Of a stretch of DNA of 64,000 nucleotides, positions 12,451 through 23,829 are shown in pieces. Origin of the DNA: Odontesthes bonariensis (taxonomy: Eukaryota > Chordata > Actinopteri > Atheriniformes > Atherinopsidae); assembly GCF_027942865.1 (NCBI RefSeq), contig NC_134529.1:18900467-18964466 (forward strand), given 5' to 3'. Under the pieces are notes generated by a model that searched no databases, had not been told where the DNA came from, and saw only the letters and a list, made by a program, of their open reading frames with translations. The position numbers were made by a program, and so were the translations under genes. Numbering within the stretch: position 1 is the first letter of the stretch; each line of letters opens with the position of its first letter.

Positions 12451-13117
12451 CATTTTGTTTGGACTCGCTCAAAATGCCTGGGGAACAACCAACTTGTTTT
12501 GGGTTTTTTTGCCACAGTCTGAAGTCAAGTTTTAGAATAATTTCCATTCCTCCCACTGACAGCTCTCGGTGGGACCATGTTTCCTGTCAATCAGCCAGGT
12601 GTAACACAGCCAAGTCCTCCCTTTTATTTCAAAAAGTTGAATGAACATCCAAAGTGTAGCAAGAGGTTGTGTAATCAATTCTTGGAAATGAGCAACTACT
12701 CCATCAAAAAAGATGTAAAACATTTCAGATGTAATATTAGAACAGCTGGTGACATCAGTTCTGCAGCAACATTTTGAACCCGTTGGCATAAAAATCAGAG
12801 AAAGACATCCAGGGATATCAATTTATTTATTATGAAATCAAGTCGAAATTAAAAAAAAAAAAAAACAAGTAACTCTTCATTGCTCTTTGTGGAAATAAGC
12901 ATGAAATATTAAAAATCAGAATTTTTGGGAAGGGGAGACATGGCTCAAACATCAACGAATGCCTCCTTTTACAAGTTTAAATCTTAAACACAAAGAAAGA
13001 GACCAAACTAAGTCATCTGATCTAAAAGGTTAAGCTCACACAGGAAAATAAATCTGCCTTCACAAACAACATGCATTTATGAACCCCCAAAACAGTGATG
13101 ATGAATGTAGTAATTAC
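12451..13117. other. Downstream flank of prpf39
   Basis: No gene is seen. AATAAA motifs on the minus strand at 12822-12831 could serve as a distal poly(A) signal for prpf39 in addition to the one at 13118-13123. A 15-base A-run occurs near 12850. Confidence 0.4.
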
Positions 13118-13123
13118 TTTATT
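13118..13123 (-). terminator. Probable poly(A) signal of prpf39
   Basis: TTTATT on the plus strand is AATAAA on the minus strand, about 225 bases past the prpf39 stop. The 3'UTR between them contains a long T-run on the transcribed strand (A-run on plus near 13230-13250). Confidence 0.5.
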
Positions 13124-13346
13124 CCTTTAAAAGAGGGAAAAAAGAAAGAAAGAAATGTTTATTAATATTACTGTCATGGAGGCCAAAATATGTGTTATAA
13201 CTGTGACCCAGTAAGAAGTGGGAGGGAGGAAAAAAAAAAAAAAAAAAAGACCATCTGAAATCTCCATGACATCCGGGTAATTTGTTCCAAGATTTAAGAA
13301 GCTCGGTAGAGACCCGTCTCCATCTTCAGAATGCAGGAACTGTCCA

Positions 13347-16300
13347 TCATGTAGGAGGAGGAGGGTAGTACTGGTTGTACTGGCCATATTGGTTGTACTG
13401 GCCCCAGGAATTTTGACCCCAACCACCATATTGTTGCTAAAAAAGAAGATCGGAGTTAGACTGATTACCGATATTTCAAATTGGCAAACAAAACATCAGC
13501 TTAGTTTAATAAGTGGTTTGAGAGACTAAATTATAAGTCAGAAAACCCACCTGGTACCAGTTATAGTTGTATGCAGAGTTGTTTGCCTGCATGTCTGTCA
13601 TGGCATTTGTTGCAACTGCAGAGCCATCGTCTACACGCTGCCTTTTGGAATCTGGTTCCTGAGAGCTGGGGGTAGCAGATTCAAGTTAATAAAAATCCCT
13701 TTTGAGGTTGCCAAAGAGTAAAGCTACCAATGCCTCGGCTGAACTGTGACTTAAGGAAAATGCATTTGGGGCTTCAACAGAGAGGGCAGCTGAAGAATTT
13801 TCAAAAAATGCAGATGTTTTGAGTCTCTTACCTGTCATATCCATTCTCAGCCTTCCTCTTTGAAGAGTCGCTTTCTTTCTGCAATTTCTGTTGTTCTTCA
13901 TATGCAGCCACAAGCCTGAGAGAAGGAAAACAATAAATTCTTAAAAAGAAACGCACACAAACAAAGGGATGAAGAAAATAGAAAAAGTCGTTCACACAAA
14001 AGTTAACAAAGAAACTCACGCGTTGATGTCGCTGCCGAAATCTTCAAGAAACTCGACCTTGCGCTGGGAAAACAGCACGCGGGATTCCAGGGGCATGGGA
14101 CTGTTCAGGGCACGGTCGAAGCAAGCAAGGATCTCCACTTCGTTCTGCGTCACATCCCCACTGTACTCCAGCTCAAGCAGGTTCAGATACAGCTTTGAAC
14201 TCGTCTTTAAAAGCAATAATAGAAACAAATATTAAAGTGAAAATATCACAATCAGTGCAACAACTGCTGTGAAATGTGATGGTGCTTTCAGAAGTTTGCC
14301 TTTTTATTTATTTTTTTAATGTGTGTACATCAGCACACCCGCCAGATGCAAACCAACCCTCACCTGGTCTTTCTCGATGGCATCGAGCAACACCTTCTTG
14401 GCCTTGCTCAGACTTCTCTGCACCTTCATCAGCTGCCTGGCCAGCTTCACGGCATAAAATGACGTCTCCGTAGCGTTCTTCGCAGACTCCATTGCCTCCC
14501 TCAACAGCGCCTCTGCTTCCTCCAAGTTGCCATGGCGACGCTCCAGACTGACCCCTCGAAGGCGCACCATAGCCAGACCCGGTATCGCCGCCTCCAGGGA
14601 CTTCAGGATTCCACGAGCCTCTTCTACGTTGCCTGGGTAAAGAAGAGATGGGAACTTTTACTCAGGCTGAACAGATCCAATTTTCTTTGAAACATGATAC
14701 ATTTAGTCCCACACGCTTAAAAATTCAAGTCCGTGTATTTGAATGCTGGTTGGAGAGATTCACACCTTGCTGTTCCTCAAAGGCTGCCCACAGCAGGTGG
14801 ATGGCTGGTTTCTTGGGCAGGTGGATGGTGCACGCCTTCTTGTAGACATGTCTCACGCCGTCAGTGCTGAAGCCCTCTAGATATTTTGCATACTTCAGAG
14901 TGAAAAAGAGAAAGCGAGTTGGAAAGAGTGCAGGAGAGGACAGAAAAGAGGTGAAAGAGAAAGGCAAAAAAGAGACAGAACATTTAAACCTAAAATTTCA
15001 GTCGATACAGTGAATTTCTTCATTGACAAGATCGTTTTTAGAAATTTTCTGTGTAAACCCATCAGCACCTTCATGGAACCAATTAGATAAGTTTCTGTAA
15101 GGTAGTGGGAGACGAAGAAGATGCAACGTAGTAGTTGGCAAATGCTGCAGTCAAATCTTGTGTGGCAAGCTGGCCATCCCCTAATACAACAGATACAGTC
15201 ACATATCAACGTTACACGCAAAGAGTGCAGGTCGATTTACTGTGTCGATGTGATATCATCGTTGATGGGGGAAGTGCAGGGAGGTAGCAGAAGTGAGAGC
15301 GAGGTTTTGTGCTCATGCTACCTTGATCCAGAACTCCTCGTAGAGGGCACAAGCGATGAGGCATCGTTCAAATAGAACAACCACGCGCTCCGGAGTTCCG
15401 TTTTCAATCTCGAAGTCCAGGTACTCCTTCCAGTTGTTCAGCTGCGTCTTCTCCAAGGCTTTGACGTGGAAGTAAGGTCTCTTAATCTGAAAAGGCATGA
15501 GTTAGTTAGTTTGATGTGAACATGATATGAGATCAGATATAGTTTGTACATTGAACACCACTGTAAAGAAAAAACAAACAAAAAAAAAAACAAACAAAAA
15601 AAAAAACATACTCCTTCCTCAAAGGCCCAACGCTTGCTGACTTCATGTTCATTGTGGTTGAACACTTCCTGCCGAACCTCGATCACCTTGTGGCGCATGT
15701 TCTCGATCTCTGTCACTCGCTACATAAAAAAAAAAAAAAAAAAAACACATAAAACAACAAGTTCAACATCTTTTTTTAAGCTTCACTGTATCACATTCTC
15801 CACTTGGAAGTGAAAACTGCTAGGCCTGCAACCAGGAATTAAAATCACCATGAGCTTGCCAGAGACAAGAAGCCTGCAGAGAGAGACATGTATGCACCCT
15901 GCATATCAGCTTCCGGGTGCAGGTGCTGTGTTCATGCGAACCCTGGTTGATCCTTTTAGTTTCAGGTTTACTCCCTGACTGGATGCCAACTTGAATCCCA
16001 CTGGCTTGGCTGCTGACATAAAGACACCTCCAAATCTGACCAACAAATTTGTTCCATTTCATCATGGACAAGAAGTGAGCACCTACCAACCCTGCAAGCA
16101 TTCATTTATTTAGTCAATGTGTCTCCCTTGAAGGCTTGGTGATCAGTTTTATACCTTAGCAGGATCCGTATGATCTTCTGTACCGGGTGGTAGATCCTCC
16201 GGAGGAACACTTGACTCCCCATCTTCACCAATCACTGCAGACAGACTGGCTTTGGAGAGCTCAAGCCTAAGCTGAACAAATTCCTCTTCTGACAAGAAGT

Positions 16301-18148
16301 ATTTGGGGTGGTTGCTCTGCACGTGATCCTTAAACCTGTGTGGATAAAAATCAAATTAATTTTCCTCGTACAGAAGAGCATTCCAAATGAGGTATAATAG
16401 AGGACTATAACACTTTAAGGAATGAAAATATCAACCGAAATTAATCAAATCTTTTTCTCTACCTCTGAAAGTGCTGGGAATACAGCTGGGTTGGGATACC
16501 CAGGATGCGATCATAGATGGCGGTGACATTAGCCAGCTTCTGTTGTTCCGTCTCCCAGTTTATAAAGGACTCCCACAGGCGGTCTGAGCGAAAGTCTGTG
16601 CCTGCTGCAAGCACTGCATGTTCGTAGGAGCTAAATGTAGAAAAATAAAAAAAAAACAAAATAAAAAAAAAAAAAAAAAAACAGGAAATTATTTGTTGTC
16701 CCATTGTATTGGTCAGAACAGAAGTAACATGGCACTAACATACATCATAAGATGAAGTCACTTAAAACTAGATGAAGACGTTTTAATGGCATTTAATTGT
16801 TATACAGTAATGCAGTAACAAAGGTTTTACTCACGCTCGAATGTGTCCCTCAGTCTCTGGGTCATTGGGATCGGAGTTCTCTTTGATAAATGTGAGATAG
16901 TGAAGCCAGAGGTCCACACTGAGAGGAATGGCCTGCAAGCCTCTTCTGTACACCTGAGAAAAGACCAAATAAAAGTTTCTCAGTGGCTGAAATCGTTTTA
17001 CAAAGTTCTTCAAGCAGCTCTTCATCCCCCTTTAACGTCAACCCATGTCATTAGTCTCTACAGGATAAAGACTAATCCTATGGAGACCAATACCAGCACT
17101 GTCTAGCTTGTCGTCAGCTAACTAACTGATTACACATGTGGCTGTGTAAGACTTAAACATTTACCTCTTCTGCAACTTGTATGTTGCCGTGCTTTTTCTC
17201 AAGATCAGCATACTTCTTCCAGTAGCCATAGCAGTAGGGATAACGTAGGAAGAAGATATCAAAAGACTGTCTCGCAGGTAGGAGGAGATTCTGCAAGAGG
17301 ATAAGAGATAATACAAAACATTTGGGTTGTGCAAGTACGTCTAATTATTTTTTTTCTATGACAACATATTCATTTTTAATTTTTTTAACTTCACAGTCAC
17401 ATCTCAATCATCTACATTCTCTTACTTCTTGCTCCACATACTGCAGCAGGGTAACCCAGGCGTTGAAGTCGTCTGGGGTCTCCTCGCAAACTTTGAAGAA
17501 CTTTTCAAACTCTGAGGGTGTGTCAGGCTCTGGGGGAACAGATAATTCTTGTGTGGATTCTTTAGAAGGTTCTTCAAGCTCCATGCCATCCTCTGTCGCC
17601 TGTGTTGCTTCAGTCATATCTGAAGAGGATCAATTATGAGGTAAATTAGTTGTCTTTATTGTCAAAAACAGATGAATAAACATTCAAAACCACTACGATG
17701 AGTACATAACAGTAACTAAGCAAATGTTATGATATTACACTTCGGTTAGACATTTTCAGTTACCTTCACTGTCATCCTGCGCAGCAGCCTCTGGCTGAGG
17801 CACTGCTTCTTCTGGATCTTCTGCGGGTGGTGGTGGAGGAGGTGGTGGTGGTGGTGGTGCCGGCTGCTCCTCTTGGAGTAGCTCAGCGTTGGCAAGCTGA
17901 AACTGCTCCACGGCCTTCTCTACAGACCCCAGCCCTGGAGAGTTCATTTGTTCGTTCTGTTGCTGTTCTTGGCTTGGTGCATCCTGAGAAGCATCCTGAG
18001 AAGCATCGGAGTCCTCGGGCAAGATGTTGGAAAGAGGTTCTGGAGGAACTTGGTCAAGTGACCACTCAGCTGATTGGCCTAGACTAGGAAGGTCAGGAAG
18101 AAAGGCATCCCCATTGCTTTCCATGACAGGGGACTCAGTGTCCAGCAT
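13347..18148 (-). CDS. prpf39: Pre-mRNA-processing factor 39 (U1 snRNP-associated HAT-repeat protein)
   Basis: Nuclear splicing factor that homodimerises and supports U1 snRNP at 5' splice sites. The coding exons in transcription order are 18148-17764, 17619-17426, 17290-17165, 16953-16835, 16630-16463, 16335-16155, 15719-15612, 15486-15322, 14892-14766, 14632-14364, 14204-14020, 13915-13832, 13665-13551 and 13436-13347. All introns are GT-AG with matching phases, and the total is 2316 nt, 771 aa. Residues 1-128 are acidic and low-complexity, with an eleven-proline run and repeated DASQ units. Residues about 165-660 carry the HAT helical repeats (e.g. [52 protein letters not shown]). The tail is Q/Y/N-rich and ends YYPPPPT, as in human (669 aa). 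The extra length is mostly N-terminal. The exon-2 ATG is used as start; an upstream ATG at 19470 is an alternative. Confidence 0.96.
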
Positions 18149-19370
18149 TCCAATAATAGCGTCGTCTGAGAGTTGCTTGCCTGTTAGAAAACAAGTTTGA
18201 TTATCAATTGTAATGCAATGGTGAATAATAATCAGTAAATTAACCAACAACTATTTTTAAACTAGATATAATCATTTTTGAATATTTTCCCAGACAATCA
18301 ACATAAAAGTTGTCTGGTTTTAACATCACTTTACTTTTACTTTAAATATAAAACAGTGGCACCCGTATCATACAAGCTACAGAGTCAAATCATAACAGGA
18401 CACATGGCAACCAAATTAGGCATATAAGAAATATAACCTGGGACCAAATTACTAAAAAGGTAAACTAAAAGTAACACACCATCTTCAACTATTTTAAGCT
18501 CTCTTCAAAGTAGACCAATATTTTTCCCAGAACTACTTTGAGAAAAAGGTTCCTTTTTGGGGAATAAGAAACAAAACAACTTACAAACATGTGAAACTTG
18601 TACATCCGTCGGAACAAAGTGCATAATTTTCGTTATTCTGAAGTAAATCAACCAAAATTCAACTACTTTAAGACCTTTTTTTCCAAATCAAACAGGGTCA
18701 CAAGTAGAAGCGCCATCTGGTGCAAGCCGATACTTCCTTGTTTTAGCATTAACACGGGTGCCAGCTTAAGCTAAAATCCTAGCCGAGCGACTAAAAATAA
18801 TAAAAACGCGTAATCAGTTATAAATGTACAGCCTTGGCTTGCATCCTTAGCTTATCTAATAACACTTACACGTATAAAGTTAGCTTTGTGGACCTTCACA
18901 ATCTATTAGTCTCGCTTTCTAAATGAGGCCATGTTGCATCCGGGTAGACGTTTGCATAATCAAAGTTCAGTCTTAAGTTAGGCCTCAACGCCTGTCTATT
19001 TCATGTGAAGCATTGCGGTACTTATAAGCAGAACTTGTTAGCTCGAGATATCCGCGGCTTTCGTAACAATGCGAGTTAACTTATTTCTAATAATGAAGTA
19101 TCTTTTTCAATTTGAGAACCAGCTCAATGTATCGTGTCAACAAAGTTAACCAACTATGACTGATAGACGTACAACGTGACCATAACTACAACGTGCCATG
19201 CATCTGCCGTCATTTCCAGGTAATAGTCGGTACCATTCTCCAAACTAGCTAGCAGGCTAACGTCGGCAATTTCGCCACTAGCGTGGCTAGCGTTAGCTGA
19301 CTGTGGAGCTGCTGCACTTTTAGCAATAACACAACATATTCTTCAACAAAGACACGTTTGAAGATCTTAC

Positions 19371-19480
19371 CAGTATATTTCGCGTGGCTGTGATGAACCT
19401 TGTGAACTTATGTATGCCCTTCGAAGCACGGTCACTAACCTACAACCGCCAAGCGAGCTTCATCCACCATTCTTATCAAC
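19371..19480 (-). other. prpf39: First exon (5' leader) of prpf39
   Basis: A strong donor (ATACTG followed by gtaaga) at 19370 is in line with the exon-2 acceptor at 18181. Frame upstream of the junction meets a stop before any ATG, so the exon is noncoding if this donor is used. An alternative donor at 19439 (G followed by gttagt) would instead join an ATG at 19470-19468 in frame to exon 2. The 5' end is approximate. Confidence 0.6.
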
Positions 19481-19639
19481 TTGGAAGCAGAAAGTGCGCA
19501 TGCTCAGTCATAACACCATGGATACAAAGTGAGCGGGCTTACCGGGCACAGGCCCAGGGGCTCGAGAAGTAAGGACGTCTCTGGTCTCGTGGCCAGAAAC
19601 AGAAGTTCCAGAAAATGAGCAGCAAAGTAGATATAAACG

Positions 19640-19960
19640 AAGAGACGTAAAATTACCGCAAATACATTAAATGGTTACAAAAAAAATTTATAAAAATGAG
19701 CCACAAAATATTCATAAAAGCATACAAATATACACAGAATGCCTACAAAGGGATGCAAAGTGACCCAAATGTTCAGAAATGACATGTGAAATAACCATAA
19801 AAGTACAGAAAACAAGAAAATATGAGAAATAATGACCCTTGAGAGACAAAGTGCCGACAAGCATTATTTCAAAAATATTTTGTAATAACATGCAACTTGA
19901 CGACAATAATATACAAAACGGTTATATATAACCAAAGTGACCAACTGGAGACACATAACA
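19640..19960. repeat. Degenerate minisatellite of roughly 20-bp period
   Basis: Imperfect units of the pattern 'AAATGACCACAAA'-'GACACAAA' follow one another, e.g. 'gagacgtaaaattaccgcaa', 'atgcaaagtgacccaaatg' and 'gaaatgacatgtgaaataac'. The units are strongly diverged and no exact period is kept. It is AT-rich, with no coding content. Confidence 0.55.
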
Positions 19961-20880
19961 AGCAACTTCAGATGCAATAATATCATAATGCTTATTCGGA
20001 TTTTTAAGTATTTTGAAGCAATGTTGGCATTTCAATATGTTCATAAGAAATTACAGTTATATTGATAAACTGTATCTCTGTTGATATTATGCAGAAAAAG
20101 ATAAAAAATAGACAAAGATGTAAGTCAAATTCCGTATTTGAAATTGTTTCATAGGAGCTAATGCATATTAGGCTTACTAAAATCGTCATTTTAAAAACTT
20201 TTGATATCCTACTTTGACATAATTTCCTTCAGTAAAAGTTCTAAACTAAACTGTAGATCATCTCATATAAAATGTGTCTTTGGCCGGTCTTAAATATCAG
20301 GTGTGGTGTTTTTAAGCTGATTTTCACAATGAAACACTGTATCTTCTCCCCCGCCCTTCTCACTCACAACCTCCACGTCACACGCTAATCTTACGGAAAT
20401 TGTTTGAATGAACGATATGACATGTCGGAAAAAACCGGCGCTAAAACCCCCCTTTTGATATTACTACACATTCATAAGAGTTGCATTTGTTTCATGAGCA
20501 CAGTCTGGAGTCTTGTTGTGACACACATCACATTAAAGGCCACCACTTTCATAATGAATGCTCAAATGGCGTCAACAGTAGCTAATGGGCCGGTCTGCAG
20601 TTTGGATTTCTTTTTTTTCTTTTTCTGTGCGCATGCGAAATGGCGTACAGTGGCGTTTTGGGTAGTCGGAAATATTGCAATCACAGTGAACGTTGGTTTG
20701 TTTCCCTTGTCCACAATGGTTTGTAAATATTTACAGCATCTATTATAATAAATCAGCGATACAGCAACAAATTAGTGTACTTTTTTAAGATATTTTTTTA
20801 AATCCAACAATTTGAATTATAAATTAGTAATGACAATTAATAATTATCCGCGTCTTAAACGTCTGTTTTTTTCACCCAGC
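19961..20880. other. Intergenic between prpf39 and arf6
   Basis: AT-rich DNA without a recognisable gene. A short GC-richer patch near 20610-20700 contains 'gcgcatgcgaaatggcg' and could belong to the arf6 upstream region. Confidence 0.5.
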
Positions 20881-20948
20881 AGCTGTCATTGGTGGTTGGG
20901 AGTCATGTGCAGGGGTCAAGCTGGTCGGGGGGGGTGCCCCGTGTTGAT

Positions 20949-20998
20949 GCTCTGAGGGGTGTACATCTTTCGTGCTCTGAGGGGTGTACATATTTCGT
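20949..20998 (+). repeat. 25-bp tandem duplication upstream of arf6
   Basis: Two adjacent copies, 20949-20973 and 20974-20998, differ at a single position (c/a). Each contains 'tctgaggggtgtacat'. It lies about 150 bases 5' of the probable first arf6 exon. Confidence 0.9.
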
Positions 20999-21099
20999 GC
21001 TCAGATGTCGGAGCTGTGAAGGAGTCCCTGAATGCAGCTGCAGTGTGTGTGAGCGGTGTAGAGGAAGTGGCGGCTGATCTGGGTCCGCACCTTTTCCGG

Positions 21100-21222
21100 T
21101 AACACAGCACCGCCACTGCTGGGACTGAACGGCTGGAGACAGAGAGGGAGGAAGAGAGACCGAGAGCGGCAAGAGCGGGGAGAAACGGCCCGGGGACTGG
21201 GGGAAGATTGCCGCAGACGCAG
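21100..21222 (+). other. arf6: Probable noncoding first exon of arf6 (end only supported)
   Basis: A purine-rich leader ends in GACGCAG followed by gtattt (donor at 21223). Human ARF6 likewise has a noncoding first exon ahead of a single coding exon. The 5' boundary is a guess. Confidence 0.5.
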
Positions 21223-21362
21223 GTATTTATTCGGCTTTACATTTGTTCTGTTTGTGCCCAGCTTTTCTATCAGCGGTGAGAGTATTTTTTATTTTTTTTT
21301 TGATCCAAACTTGTCCTCTGTACTAACACCCCTCCCTTCTCTGGACTGCTCCTGTGTCACAG
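21223..21362 (+). other. arf6: Probable 5'UTR intron of arf6
   Basis: 140 bases run from donor gtattt to acceptor cacag. An exact TACTAAC branch-point sequence lies at 21321-21327, 35 bases before the acceptor, followed by a pyrimidine-rich stretch. No coding sequence is involved. Confidence 0.55.
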
Positions 21363-21997
21363 GGGGAAGAGAAGAAAGTCGGATGAATCAGTGACCTTTT
21401 GAACGATCCTCCTCTGAATGTCCCGCAACAGAAACGGACCGGGAAAAGGCTGTAAATTTCTGTGAGCTTTCGAAGAAATCGACTCGCTTTGAAATCCATC
21501 GACTGGAATAAGAAAAGGCCAAGTGTGGACAGCCGGCAGCCAAGGAGGAAGTGGGAACCCCGGGCTTGGACTGGGCCCGATTTATATCGACCGCTTTTGG
21601 TTGAAATAAGAAATTAATCACAAGTCTACTTCGGGTCATAATCGGTTCAACTGAGCGCAAGAGGAGTTTCTAAAGAGAAGAGAAACTTGATATGTGGATT
21701 TCGAAGCAAGTCTGCACTTCGAGGCGAGTTTGAAACCGGGGTATGTCATTTTTTCTTCTCACATCGGAGGGCAGTGGATCATGAAAATACATCTCCACCC
21801 AATTCTGCGAGGGCTCCACACATACCGCTCCCACTGAGAGCTCGCTCACCAGCTCAGGTCAGATCGCCTCAGTCCGGTTGATTGTGCTGTGCAAACTTGA
21901 AAGTCACCATCTTTTTGAATAGTGACACTTGTGTCAGCCCACCCGCCACCATCACGTGGAGGGTTTTTTTTTTTTTTCTTCTGTAGCTACACACTGA

Positions 21998-22636
<639 letters not shown>

Positions 22637-23782
22637 TGTTTCGCCCACTCACCAGCCCGGACACTTTGAGGCGAACATGTAGCTGAGAATGAAAATTGGA
22701 AACGAAACAAAAAAAGAAGCAATCTGAAGCAATTAATAGCACGACCTCTCTGCTGAATATGTATCAAAGAGAGTAGCAAATACATTTTGGTTTATTTCTT
22801 CTTTTGATAACGATGACTTCACTTTAACCCCTGATTTCATTTAAGCAGAAGCCTTGTGATTCTTTTTTTGTTTTGTTTTTCTGTAGTTTTCTTTGGTTTT
22901 CACTCTGTATAATCAGTGCCGTTGAGATATACAATAAGCTTCCTTATAAGTTCTTGCTGCAATTGATTTTGTTTAATTCCTATTGTATAACTTCTTATAG
23001 GGGACTTGGGGACACATATTTTTAGCTTTGCCCCTGCTTAGCTCTCATTCAGTATTCTCATGACTTAGCTACATTTCCAAAGGATGGTAAAGTCCAGAAA
23101 CCTACATCAGCATATCACTTTCATGGCGCGAACTGCCTGTGTAATATGTAAGAATGTGTATTATGGATGTGTTAGGACCTCAAAATGATACTTTGCTTTC
23201 ATAATTGATTGTACTGGGATGAATGGGGGAAACATGGTAGTACTTCTTTCCTGTGCACACTGTGGACGCTGGATATTCACACACACACTGTGATTATGGA
23301 CATATAATTTTGTTTCAGGGTCCAAATCTGTTACCACCAGTCTTATTCTTCTCTGTATTGTCTCTCTCAGAGCTTCCATTACTGTTGAGTATTTTGTAGT
23401 TTCAGCTGCCTTAGGAGGGACCAGGGTTCCAGGTGCCCCCCGAAAACTGAGACAGTTCCTACGACAGAAGGGGTAACCTCAACCGCTGAGTTTGCACTTT
23501 GGGTGGGAGAAGGGGGTTTGCGACTAGCTGGCTGTGCATATTTTGATGTCCCGTAACTGACTTTTGGACTCCAGCAAGTGTTTACGAAATTCCCAACCCC
23601 CTCCCTCCGCCTCCAATGCAGGTGCTTCAGTGACTGCGAGCCCCTTTTCTTTCTTCTTTGCTTTTATTTTAAGCCATCACCAGCCTGTAAGGTCCTGCGG
23701 TCCTACTCTTTGTTAGTAGTTCATACATACTGCTGTTTGATTTATTTTTTTTCCCCCTTTTCTTTTGCTATGCTGTTGAAAT

Positions 23783-23788
23783 AATAAA
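23783..23788 (+). terminator. Poly(A) signal of arf6
   Basis: AATAAA about 1.15 kb after the stop, followed by an A-run and then GT-containing sequence. The intervening 3'UTR is T-rich. Earlier non-canonical signals are possible. Confidence 0.6.
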
Positions 23789-23829
23789 AAAAATATATCC
23801 AGATCAGCATGGAAGTGGTGCCTTTTCAA

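Noticed and set aside
15961-16062. Possible C/D box snoRNA in a prpf39 intron (minus strand ATGATGA near 16062-16056 and CTGA near 15964-15961)
   Set aside because: I recall that human PRPF39 hosts a C/D snoRNA, so I looked. The flanking bases do not form the terminal stem, the spacing is long, and no internal C'/D' boxes are convincing.
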